A stretch of DNA of 5,373 bases from Chloroflexota bacterium (lineage in GTDB: Bacteria; Chloroflexota; Anaerolineae; JACRMK01): assembly GCA_016200765.1 (NCBI GenBank), contig JACQEC010000113.1:1-5373 (forward strand). The letters are read 5' to 3'. The notes under the pieces are model-generated. The model ran no database searches and had not been told where the DNA came from. It saw only the letters and a list, made by a program, of their open reading frames with translations. Both the position numbers and the translations under genes were made by a program. Below are positions 1 to 5,237 of the stretch, in pieces. Each line of letters opens with the position of its first letter. Position 1 is the stretch's first letter.

Positions 1-1
1 G

Positions 2-697
2 ACCACAACGCTCGTCTCGGCCTCGGTGGGACTGATGGCATTGTGGGCGACGTTGATCTATCGCCGCGAAAAGGTGATCGTGCGCGGCGCGTGGCTGGCG
101 GTTGCGCTGTTGGTGGCGCAGATCGCGCTGGGCGCGTTCGTGGTCGTCTATGAACTGCCGCCCGCGCTGGTGGGTGTGCATCTGGGCAACGCGCTCTTGA
201 TTCTGGCCACGCTGCTGGCGATCAGCCTGTCGGCCTATCGCCCGTGGGAGGGCGCGCCCGCTCAGAGCGACCCGGCGCTTTTACGCCTGATCCTGCTCAG
301 CGCGGCGGCGGTCTTCGCGCTCATCTTCAGCGGCACTGTGGTGACGGGACTCAATGCGATGGCGGCATGTCTTGGCTGGCCGCTTTGCAACGGCGACCTT
401 CTGCCGCAGACCGGCCCACAGGCGGTCAACCTGTTCCATCGCACCTTTGCGGCGGGCGTCGGCATCCTCCTGCTCGCCGTGACGGTGCGCACTGTGCGAA
501 CACACAAGACGATCGCGTCACTGCGCAAGGCCGCGCACGTGGCGCTGGGACTGTTCGGCGTCCAGGTGCTGGTCGGCGCGCTTGCCGTTCTCTCCACATT
601 CCACCCAGCTTTCAACGCTCTGCACCTCGCCGCCGCCGCGGCTGTGTGGGGTGGTATGGTCGCGCTGGCAGTGGTGGCGTGGCGGACGCTGAGATAG
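2..697 (+). CDS. ctaA: Heme A synthase, COX15/CtaA family (5' end missing)
   Basis: Membrane enzyme that oxidises the C8 methyl of heme o to the formyl group of heme a, for aa3-type oxidases. The frame is open from base 2, so the start lies upstream; 231 residues are visible against roughly 300 in typical family members. About seven hydrophobic membrane segments remain of the usual eight. Visible heme-ligand candidates are the His of GVHLGN (residue 60 of the fragment), His of NLFHRTF (146) and His of NALHLA (208); the first His of the N-terminal half should be off the window. The second half keeps the conserved Cys pair in CLGWPLCNG (residues 123 and 129). The gene ends with TAG at 695-697, only 2 bp before ctaB, which supports co-transcription. 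Family assignment is firm; the exact N-terminus is unknown. Confidence 0.94.
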   Translation, partial: TTTLVSASVGLMALWATLIYRREKVIVRGAWLAVALLVAQIALGAFVVVYELPPALVGVHLGNALLILATLLAISLSAYRPWEGAPAQSDPALLRLILLSAAAVFALIFSGTVVTGLNAMAACLGWPLCNGDLLPQTGPQAVNLFHRTFAAGVGILLLAVTVRTVRTHKTIASLRKAAHVALGLFGVQVLVGALAVLSTFHPAFNALHLAAAAAVWGGMVALAVVAWRTLR

Positions 698-699
698 CG

Positions 700-1602
700 A
701 TGACACTCGCTCAAGGTAAGCGCACGATTCGCTCCGTTGCCGGCGACTACCTGCTGTTGACCAAGCCGTGGATCGTGCTTCTGCTCATCACGACGACCTT
801 CTGCGCCATGTTGATCGCCGCACGAGGACTGCCGCCGCTCGGCTTGGTCGTGCTGACGCTGATTGGCGGCGCCTGTGCGGCGGGCGGAGCCAACGCGCTG
901 AACTCGGTGCACGACTGGCGCAGTGACCAGCTCATGGAGCGCACCGCCCGCCGCCCCATACCCGCCGGGCGCATCTCGCCGCGCAATGGCTTGCTGTTCG
1001 CGCTGGGCTTGTGCGCCACGGCCGTGCTGGTGCTGGGCTTTGGCGTGAATTGGCTGAGCGCGCTTTTGGCGCTGGCAGGCATCATCTATTACGCCTTCGT
1101 CTATACCGTGCTATTAAAGCGCGCCACGCCACAAAACATCGTCGTGGGCGGCGGCGCTGGCGCGATCCCGCCGCTGGTCGGCTGGGCGGCGGTGACGGGC
1201 GACCTGAGCCTCTTATCGCTCTACCTGTTTGCCATCATCCTGTTGTGGACGCCGCCGCACACCTGGGCGCTGATGCTGTTGATCGAGAAGGATTACGCGC
1301 GCGCGCAAATCCCGATGATGCCGGTGGCGTGGGGCGCGGACGAGGCGCGCTGGCAGTCGTTCCTCTATTCGATCGCGCTGTTCGTGGTCACGCTTATCCC
1401 GTTCAGCTTCCGCGAGTTGGGCATTTTCTATCTGCTCTCGGCGCTTCTGCTCGGCGGATGGTTCCTCTATCTGGCGTGGCGGCTCTTGCGGCTGGCCGAC
1501 AAGGCCGCCGCGCGCCGCCTCTATAAATACTCAAATTATTATCTTGCCCTGCTCTTTCTGGCGATGGTGGTTGATGTCGTATGGGAAGGCTTGAGCCTGT
1601 GA
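700..1602 (+). CDS. ctaB: Protoheme IX farnesyltransferase (heme o synthase)
   Basis: UbiA-superfamily membrane prenyltransferase that adds a farnesyl group to heme b to give heme o, the substrate of the CtaA encoded just upstream. The 300-residue length is normal for CtaB/CyoE. The first Asp-rich motif is N68-x3-D72-x3-D76 followed by MERTARRPIPAGRI. The family segment YTVLLKR (135-141), the GGGAGAIPPLVGW region (150-162), WTPPHTW (183-189) and the second motif EKDYARAQIPMMP (196-208, D198) are all present. About eight to nine hydrophobic helices can be traced. ATG at 700 was chosen because the protein starts just before the conserved DYLLLTKPWIVLLL segment and sits 2 bp after the ctaA stop; the frame stays open upstream, but only through ctaA out of frame. 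The ribosome site is weak, so coupling to ctaA translation is likely. Its TGA stop lies inside an 8-bp direct repeat flanking a palindromic element. Confidence 0.95.
   Translation: MTLAQGKRTIRSVAGDYLLLTKPWIVLLLITTTFCAMLIAARGLPPLGLVVLTLIGGACAAGGANALNSVHDWRSDQLMERTARRPIPAGRISPRNGLLFALGLCATAVLVLGFGVNWLSALLALAGIIYYAFVYTVLLKRATPQNIVVGGGAGAIPPLVGWAAVTGDLSLLSLYLFAIILLWTPPHTWALMLLIEKDYARAQIPMMPVAWGADEARWQSFLYSIALFVVTLIPFSFRELGIFYLLSALLLGGWFLYLAWRLLRLADKAAARRLYKYSNYYLALLFLAMVVDVVWEGLSL
1595..1602 (+). repeat. Left copy of 8-bp direct repeat (candidate target-site duplication)
   Basis: GCCTGTGA at 1595-1602 is repeated exactly at 1714-1721, directly bracketing the palindromic element between them. It contains the last bases of ctaB, including the TGA stop. 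An 8-bp duplication suits a transposition event, but a match this short could be chance. Confidence 0.5.
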
Positions 1603-1713
1603 TACGGCTGTTGCAAAGTTTTGTGCCCATCTGTAGGGGCAGGGCTTGCCCCTGCCCGCACCAGGGCGGGCGCAAGCCCTGCCCCTACATTCATCGGACT
1701 TTGCAACAGCTGT
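1603..1713. mobile_element. MITE-like nested palindromic element, 111 bp
   Basis: Ends are imperfect terminal inverted repeats of 16 bp: ACGGCTGTTGCAAAGT at 1604-1619, and at 1698-1713 the complement of ACAGCTGTTGCAAAGT (15 of 16 match; 13 bp perfect at 1607-1619/1698-1710). Inside is a 58-bp palindrome (1632-1689) with an 18-bp perfect outer stem starting TGTAGGGGCAGGGCTTGC, then two mismatched positions, a further GCCC/GGGC pairing and a 6-base loop. It carries no gene. The exact direct repeat GCCTGTGA borders it, with one extra T on the left. The structure fits a non-autonomous miniature element or a REP/BIME-like repeat. The CTGTTGCAAA core resembles the ends of some insertion sequences such as IS26 (IS6 family, 8-bp duplications), recalled from memory and not a family assignment. 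As RNA the hairpin could also end or shield the ctaAB transcript, although no T-run follows it. Confidence 0.62.
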
Positions 1714-1721
1714 GCCTGTGA
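1714..1721 (+). repeat. Right copy of 8-bp direct repeat
   Basis: Exact second copy of GCCTGTGA immediately after the right terminal inverted repeat. If the pair is a target-site duplication, this is the original sequence that followed ctaB before insertion. It is followed by an A-run (1721-1726) and then the promoter region of ilvE. Confidence 0.5.
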
Positions 1722-1729
1722 AAAAATGC

Positions 1730-1759
1730 TTGTCCCCTCTTGCCAACCGGTGATATAAT
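1730..1759 (+). promoter_or_regulatory. Sigma-70-type promoter with extended -10, driving the ilvE leader
   Basis: A perfect TATAAT lies at 1754-1759, preceded by TGA (1751-1753), which gives the extended -10 form TGnTATAAT. A partial -35, TTGTCC (4 of 6 matches to TTGACA), lies at 1730-1735 with an 18-bp spacer. The region is AT-rich in an otherwise GC-rich window. The expected transcription start is about 1765-1768, roughly 150 bp before ilvE. It lies just beyond the palindromic element, so the element separates ctaB from this promoter. Confidence 0.68.
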
Positions 1760-1766
1760 AAAGGTG

Positions 1767-1850
1767 ATGATTGCGTTCAATGTGAAAGTGTGCGGGCTTG
1801 TGATATTCACGCACGCGGTTCGCGGCCTGCCAGCGGACCTTCAGATTTAG
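1767..1850 (+). CDS. Candidate leader peptide for ilvE attenuation, 27 aa
   Basis: Short ATG-to-TAG frame between the promoter and the hairpin before ilvE. Ten of its 27 residues are Leu, Val or Ile, and codons 11-13 read Leu-Val-Ile consecutively (CTT GTG ATA, 1797-1805). Those three codons fall in the loop of a possible 7-bp hairpin (1788-1794 paired with 1810-1816, one G-U). The stop is 11 bp before the terminator-like stem. No ribosome site at usable spacing is seen: AAGG at 1761-1764 ends only 2 bases before the ATG. Transcription from the predicted promoter would start within a base or two of this ATG, so it would be translated as a leaderless message if at all. Control-codon leaders are known for ilv operons; here the role is inferred. 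No strong antiterminator pairing was found by eye, and the same bases are open on the other strand. Confidence 0.33.
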   Translation: MIAFNVKVCGLVIFTHAVRGLPADLQI

Positions 1851-1861
1851 ACGTCAACCCA

Positions 1862-1897
1862 ATGAGGTATCGGTCAGCCGATACCTCATATCTTTTT
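1862..1897 (+). terminator. Intrinsic terminator / attenuator upstream of ilvE
   Basis: A perfect 12-bp stem (ATGAGGTATCGG at 1862-1873, CCGATACCTCAT at 1878-1889) with loop TCAG is followed within three bases by CTTTTT (1892-1897). This has the form of a Rho-independent terminator reading toward ilvE. It ends 16 bp before the ilvE ATG and stops short of the ribosome site. Since the nearest good promoter is upstream at 1730-1759, full-length ilvE mRNA from it must read through this hairpin, which implies attenuation control. Alternatives are a palindromic operator or a terminator for ctaAB read-through, with ilvE using an undetected closer promoter. Confidence 0.65.
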
Positions 1898-1904
1898 GAG
1901 AGGA
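1898..1904 (+). promoter_or_regulatory. Ribosome binding site of ilvE
   Basis: GAGAGGA lies 9 bases before the ATG at 1914 and fixes that start rather than TTG 1896, which is in frame but inside the T-run of the hairpin. ATG 1904 is out of frame. Confidence 0.7.
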
Positions 1905-1913
1905 TGGATCGCT

Positions 1914-2885
1914 ATGCCCAGCTATGCGTTTTTCAAAAACAATATGGTGCCAATCGAAGAAGCAAAGGTCAGTGTGATGACCCATGCGTTCAACTACGGC
2001 ACCGGCGTGTTTGAAGGCATCCGCGCCTACTGGAACGATGACCAACAGCAACTGTACGTCTTCCAGCTGGCGGCGCACTACGCGCGTTTCTTGAATTCGT
2101 GCAAGGCGCTGATGATTTCCCTGCCCTACAGCGTGGACGACCTCTGCCAGATTACCCTTGACCTACTGCGCCGCGAGGGATATAAAGCCAATACCTATAT
2201 CCGCCCTTTGGCTTATAAGTCGTCGGAGGGCATCGGCGTGCGCTTGCACGACCTGGAGGCCGACTTCACGGTCTTTGCTCTGCCGTTCGGCAAGTATATC
2301 GAGAAGGACGAGTGCGCGAAGGTCGCCGTGTCGTCGTGGCGACGTGTGGACGATAACGCCATCCCCGCGCGGGCGAAGATCGTCGGGGCGTATGTCAACT
2401 CGGCGCTCGCCAAGACCGAAGCCGCCCTGAACGGCTACGATGAGGCGATTGTGCTCACGCAGGACGGCCACGTTTCGGAAGGCAGCGCGGAAAACTTCTG
2501 GATGGTGAAGAATGGCAAGGCCATCACGCCGCCCGTCAGCGATAATATCCTCGAAGGCATCACGCGGCAGGTGGTGCGCGAGTTCCTGCAAAACGAACTG
2601 GGCGTCGAAGTCGTCGAGCGGACGATTGACCGCACCGAGTTGTATCAGGCCGACGAAGCCTTCTTCTGCGGCACCGGCGTCGAGATTGTCGGCATCGGCG
2701 AGATTGACCGGCGGCCGGTGGGGATTGGGAGAGCAGGCCCCATCACCCGCCGGATTCGCCAGTTATACTTTGACGCCGTGTCCGGACGCTTGCCGAAGTA
2801 CCTCTCGTGGTGCACGCCCGTCTATCCCGAACAGCGGGCGACCATGCCCCGCATTGAGCGCAAGGTGAAAGTAACGGGCAAGTAG
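1914..2885 (+). CDS. ilvE: Branched-chain amino acid aminotransferase
   Basis: PLP enzyme (fold type IV, class IV aminotransferases) that transfers amino groups between glutamate and the 2-oxo acids of Leu, Ile and Val; cytosolic, last step of their synthesis. The 323 residues open with the family pattern VPIEEAKVSVMTHAFNYGTG and VFEGIRAY (32-39). YIRPL (95-99) carries the Arg expected in the active site. K155 in IPARAKIVGAY matches the Schiff-base lysine, and SEGSAENFW (188-196) followed by TPP (205-207) and GITRQVVREF (215-224) is the class IV signature region, with Trp at a position usually Phe/Tyr. FFCGTGVEI (250-258) and GPITRRI (275-281) complete the fold. The C-terminus has about 20 extra basic residues. 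The start is supported by the ribosome site at 1898-1904. Transcription probably begins near 1766 and passes an attenuator-like hairpin. D-amino acid transaminase or ADC lyase are less likely, given FEGIRAY plus YIRPL. Confidence 0.95.
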   Translation: MPSYAFFKNNMVPIEEAKVSVMTHAFNYGTGVFEGIRAYWNDDQQQLYVFQLAAHYARFLNSCKALMISLPYSVDDLCQITLDLLRREGYKANTYIRPLAYKSSEGIGVRLHDLEADFTVFALPFGKYIEKDECAKVAVSSWRRVDDNAIPARAKIVGAYVNSALAKTEAALNGYDEAIVLTQDGHVSEGSAENFWMVKNGKAITPPVSDNILEGITRQVVREFLQNELGVEVVERTIDRTELYQADEAFFCGTGVEIVGIGEIDRRPVGIGRAGPITRRIRQLYFDAVSGRLPKYLSWCTPVYPEQRATMPRIERKVKVTGK

Positions 2886-2912
2886 CCCGGCGCACGCCAC
2901 GACCCATTTGCC

Positions 2913-2919
2913 AGAGGAG
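2913..2919 (+). promoter_or_regulatory. Ribosome binding site of the ABM-domain gene
   Basis: AGAGGAG is a strong Shine-Dalgarno sequence. It ends only 2 bases before the ATG at 2922 (4 bases counted from AGAGG), slightly closer than usual, but no better in-frame start exists. Confidence 0.7.
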
Positions 2920-2921
2920 CC

Positions 2922-3230
2922 ATGTACATCACCACGAACCGCATCGCCGTCTCGAAAGGTTTCGAGCAAGCATTCGAGGAACGATTTACCGGCCGCCCCA
3001 GTCACATGCCCGGCGTGCCCGGCTTCATCCGCAACTACCTCTTGCGCCCCGCCGACGGTAACAGCCCCTACGTGGTGATGACTCTGTGGGAATCGCAGGC
3101 CGCGTTTGAGGCGTGGACGCACAGCGAGTCGTTTATGAAGAGCCACAGCGGCCCCCGCGCGCCCGAAGGGATGTACGCCGCGCCCAACGTCTTCGAAGCC
3201 TTCGAGGTTGTTCAGACGGTTGGCGGATAG
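2922..3230 (+). CDS. ABM-domain protein, probable IsdG/HmoA-type heme-degrading monooxygenase
   Basis: Small (102 aa) soluble protein of the antibiotic biosynthesis monooxygenase (dimeric alpha-beta barrel) superfamily. It starts with MYITTNRIAVSKG, has the MPGVPGFIRN turn (29-38), a VVMTLWES strand (51-58) and FEAWTHSESFMKSH (62-75). Asn6, Trp65 and His75 line up with the catalytic Asn7, Trp67 and His77 of staphylococcal IsdG, including the same ten-residue Trp-to-His spacing, so heme binding and oxygen-dependent ring opening with iron release is the best guess. That alignment was made by eye from memory. It follows ilvE by 36 bp and is likely co-transcribed with it, though the two have no obvious shared function. 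The heme A genes lie about 1.3 kb upstream. Its TAG is one base from the convergent aroQ stop. Other ABM proteins do other chemistry, so the reaction is less certain than the fold. Confidence 0.85.
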   Translation: MYITTNRIAVSKGFEQAFEERFTGRPSHMPGVPGFIRNYLLRPADGNSPYVVMTLWESQAAFEAWTHSESFMKSHSGPRAPEGMYAAPNVFEAFEVVQTVGG

Positions 3231-3248
3231 CCTACCGGGCATCCGCCA
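3221..3248. terminator. Hairpin across two convergent stop codons, possible bidirectional terminator
   Basis: TGGCGGAT (3221-3228) and ATCCGCCA (3241-3248) form a perfect 8-bp stem, extended inside by GCC/GGC (3230-3232 with 3238-3240) after a one-base bulge. It contains the stop codons of both the ABM gene (3228-3230) and aroQ (3232-3234). No T-run follows on either strand, so it is not a textbook intrinsic terminator; it could help stop or stabilise both transcripts. Confidence 0.35.
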
Positions 3249-3663
3249 TCAGCCATTCCAGCGCCAGCCGGTAGCCCAGCCAGTCGAGGCCGCTGATCTG
3301 CCCGCGGCAGACCGGCGCGATGAGTGAGGTGTGCCGGAACGGTTCCCGTGCGTAGATATTGGACAGGTGAACTTCAATCGTGCGGAGCCGCACGGCGGCG
3401 ATGGCATCACGGAGGGCTACGCTGGTGTGCGTGTAGCCGCCGGGGTTGATGACAAGGCCATCCGCCCACGAGGCCGCGCCCTGCACGGCGTCTATCAGCG
3501 CCCCCTCGTGGTTCGACTGCTCGACGCGCAACTCGACCCCGCGCGCCTGCGCCCATTCCTGCAGGCGCGCGTTAACCTCGTCGAGCGTAAGCGCGCCGTA
3601 AACCTCCGGCTCGCGGGTACCCAGCAGATTGAGATTGGGTCCGTGCAGAACAAGGAATTTCAT
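3232..3663 (-). CDS. aroQ: 3-dehydroquinate dehydratase, type II
   Basis: Cytosolic enzyme that dehydrates 3-dehydroquinate to 3-dehydroshikimate, third step of the shikimate pathway; family members are usually dodecamers. The 143-residue length is typical. Motifs in order: HGPNLNLLGTREPEVYG (7-23) with Arg17 and the catalytic Tyr22; SNHEGALID (50-58); INPGGYTHTSVALRDA (72-87), where many homologues have Ala-Ala for Gly-Gly; EVHLSN (97-102) with catalytic His99; FRHTSL (109-114); and APVCRGQISGLDWLGYRLAL (116-135). The ATG overlaps the aroKB stop by 4 bp (ATGA, 3660-3663), and a GGAGG ribosome site lies 10 bases ahead inside aroKB, so it can be coupled or start independently. It is the last gene of the - strand operon and acts directly on the product of the DHQ synthase half of AroKB. 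Confidence 0.96.
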   Translation of the reverse strand: MKFLVLHGPNLNLLGTREPEVYGALTLDEVNARLQEWAQARGVELRVEQSNHEGALIDAVQGAASWADGLVINPGGYTHTSVALRDAIAAVRLRTIEVHLSNIYAREPFRHTSLIAPVCRGQISGLDWLGYRLALEWLMADAR

Positions 3664-5237
3664 CGCAGGACCGCCTCCACATCCTCCCGCGCCACGTCGT
3701 CGCGCACGACGACTTTGCCTAACTCCACGGGCAACACAAAACGGATGCGGCCCTGTGCGCGCTTCTTGTCGGTCTGCATCGCCGCCAACACGCTTGCCGG
3801 ATCGAACCGGTTGACCTGTGTCGGCAGGCCGAGTCTGTCGAGCAAAGCGGCGGTGCGCACTGCCAGCGACGGACTGCATAGCCCGACGCGCGCCGCCAGC
3901 CGCGCCGCCGCGACCAGCCCCATCGCCACCGCCTCGCCGTGCCGCAGGCTGTAGCGCGAGAGCGTCTCGAAGGCGTGCCCAAATGTATGCCCCAGATTCA
4001 GCACCGCCCGCTCGGCGCGCTCGTGCGGGTCGGCCTCGATGACTTTCAGTTTGACCTCTATCGCGGCGACTAGAATGCGCGGCAAGTCTTGCAAGCCTGA
4101 CCGTTCCAGTCGTTCAAACAACCTCGCGTCGCCAATGATGCCGTGCTTCACCACCTCGGCCAGCCCGGAGCGGAAATCGGCAACGGGCAAAGCGGCCAGC
4201 GCCTCGCGGTCGGCACAAACCAGCGCCGGCTGTTTGAACGCGCCGATCAGGTTCTTGCCCTTCGGGTGATTGACCGCCGTCTTGCCGCCGAGGCTCGCGT
4301 CCACCACCGACAGCGCCGTCGTCGGCAGTTGGACAAAATGGACACCGCGCAGGAAAGTCGCCGCCGCGAAACCCGCCACATCGCCGACCAATCCCCCACC
4401 CAGCGCCAGCACAACACTACTTCGCTCCATCTGCGCGGCGATGAAATGATCGTAAAGCAGACTTACCGTGTCCAGCGTCTTCGCAACTTCGCTGGCCGGA
4501 ATGGTCACCAATGTTGTGGCGAAACCGGCCTCCTGCAAACTGCGCTCAATCGGCGCAGCGTGCAGAGGCCCGACCAGCGTGTCGCTCACGACCGCGGCCT
4601 GCCGGCTGTTGAGCAGGCGTTCATTCAGCATCACGCCCACTTCGCGCCAGACGCCGGCGCCCATCACAACCGTGTAACGCTCGCCGCCAGCGCGCACTTC
4701 GCGTGTCAGGTCAACCGTCGCGGGTTGCGCCAGGCAGGACAGCACCTGTTCTGCGACCTGCTCCGCGCTCAATCCATCGGTGGCAACATGACGCGGAATC
4801 AGCGCGTACGCGCTCTCACGCTCGGCCACCATGCGGGCGATGCGCTCAGCGGGAGATTGTCCCGCGCGACGCGCGTCGAGCAGGGGCCGGTCGGCGCAGC
4901 CCGCCAGCCGTCGCGCGATTTCTTCCGGCGAGGCATCCAGGCAGAAGAGCGTGGTGTTGCGCGCAAGCAGAGCGCGACTGGCATCGTCCACCAAAGAACC
5001 GCCGCCCGTTGCGATAACGAGACCATCGCGACTGGCGAGTTCGCGACACAGCACTCGCTCGCGCTCGCGGAATCGGGCTTCGCCCTCGTCAGCAAAGATG
5101 TGCGCTACTGGCTTGCCCGCGCGCGCGGCAATCACCTCATCCATGTCCACAAAGTCCCGCTGGAGCGCGCTCGCCACCCGGCTGCCCACAGTCGTCTTGC
5201 CCGTGCCCATGAAGCCGGTGAGGACGATGTTTGTCAT
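3660..5237 (-). CDS. aroKB: Bifunctional shikimate kinase / 3-dehydroquinate synthase
   Basis: Two-domain cytosolic enzyme of 525 residues. Residues 1 to about 170 are shikimate kinase (shikimate to shikimate-3-phosphate): Walker A GFMGTGKT (8-15), shikimate-binding D31-x-D33 and R57, GGG (78-80), lid Arg in CADRPLL (R117) and R140-x3-Y144. Residues about 175-525 are 3-dehydroquinate synthase (DAHP to 3-dehydroquinate, using NAD and a metal ion): GGGLVGDVAGF (280-290), LPTTALSVVDASLGGKTAVN (304-323), and metal ligands E361 (LAEVVKHG), H417 (NLGHTFGH) and H433 (LRHGEAV). Each half has full single-enzyme length and keeps its key residues, so both should be active. The fused steps are not consecutive: DHQ synthase is step 2 and the kinase step 5. 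ATG at 5237 was chosen because MTNIVLTGFMG is the usual kinase N-terminus and overlaps the aroC stop by 4 bp; the frame is open further upstream but there it overlaps aroC. Confidence 0.96.
   Translation of the reverse strand: MTNIVLTGFMGTGKTTVGSRVASALQRDFVDMDEVIAARAGKPVAHIFADEGEARFRERERVLCRELASRDGLVIATGGGSLVDDASRALLARNTTLFCLDASPEEIARRLAGCADRPLLDARRAGQSPAERIARMVAERESAYALIPRHVATDGLSAEQVAEQVLSCLAQPATVDLTREVRAGGERYTVVMGAGVWREVGVMLNERLLNSRQAAVVSDTLVGPLHAAPIERSLQEAGFATTLVTIPASEVAKTLDTVSLLYDHFIAAQMERSSVVLALGGGLVGDVAGFAAATFLRGVHFVQLPTTALSVVDASLGGKTAVNHPKGKNLIGAFKQPALVCADREALAALPVADFRSGLAEVVKHGIIGDARLFERLERSGLQDLPRILVAAIEVKLKVIEADPHERAERAVLNLGHTFGHAFETLSRYSLRHGEAVAMGLVAAARLAARVGLCSPSLAVRTAALLDRLGLPTQVNRFDPASVLAAMQTDKKRAQGRIRFVLPVELGKVVVRDDVAREDVEAVLR

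Noticed and set aside
244..699. N-terminal extension of the ctaB frame across ctaA
   Set aside because: The upstream 152 codons overlap ctaA, which has clear CtaA motifs; the extension is Arg/Gly-rich and lacks the character of CtaB N-termini. ATG 700 fits the family.
1011..1526. 171-codon + strand frame inside ctaB
   Set aside because: Arg-rich alternate frame of a well-supported membrane protein gene; no motifs.
1632..1689. Intrinsic terminator for ctaAB
   Set aside because: The hairpin is strong, but it is followed by ttcatcgg rather than a T-run, and its symmetry with outer inverted repeats fits a repeat element better. It may still impede transcription.
1539..1814. 91-codon - strand frame through the intergenic repeat
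   Set aside because: Most of it is translated palindrome plus antisense ctaB. Only the first 34 or so codons might be a gene remnant, reported separately as a low-confidence finding.
1766..1897. T-box riboswitch upstream of ilvE
   Set aside because: No AGGGTGGnACCGCG-like antiterminator box was found and the leader of about 130 bases is short for the usual T-box architecture.
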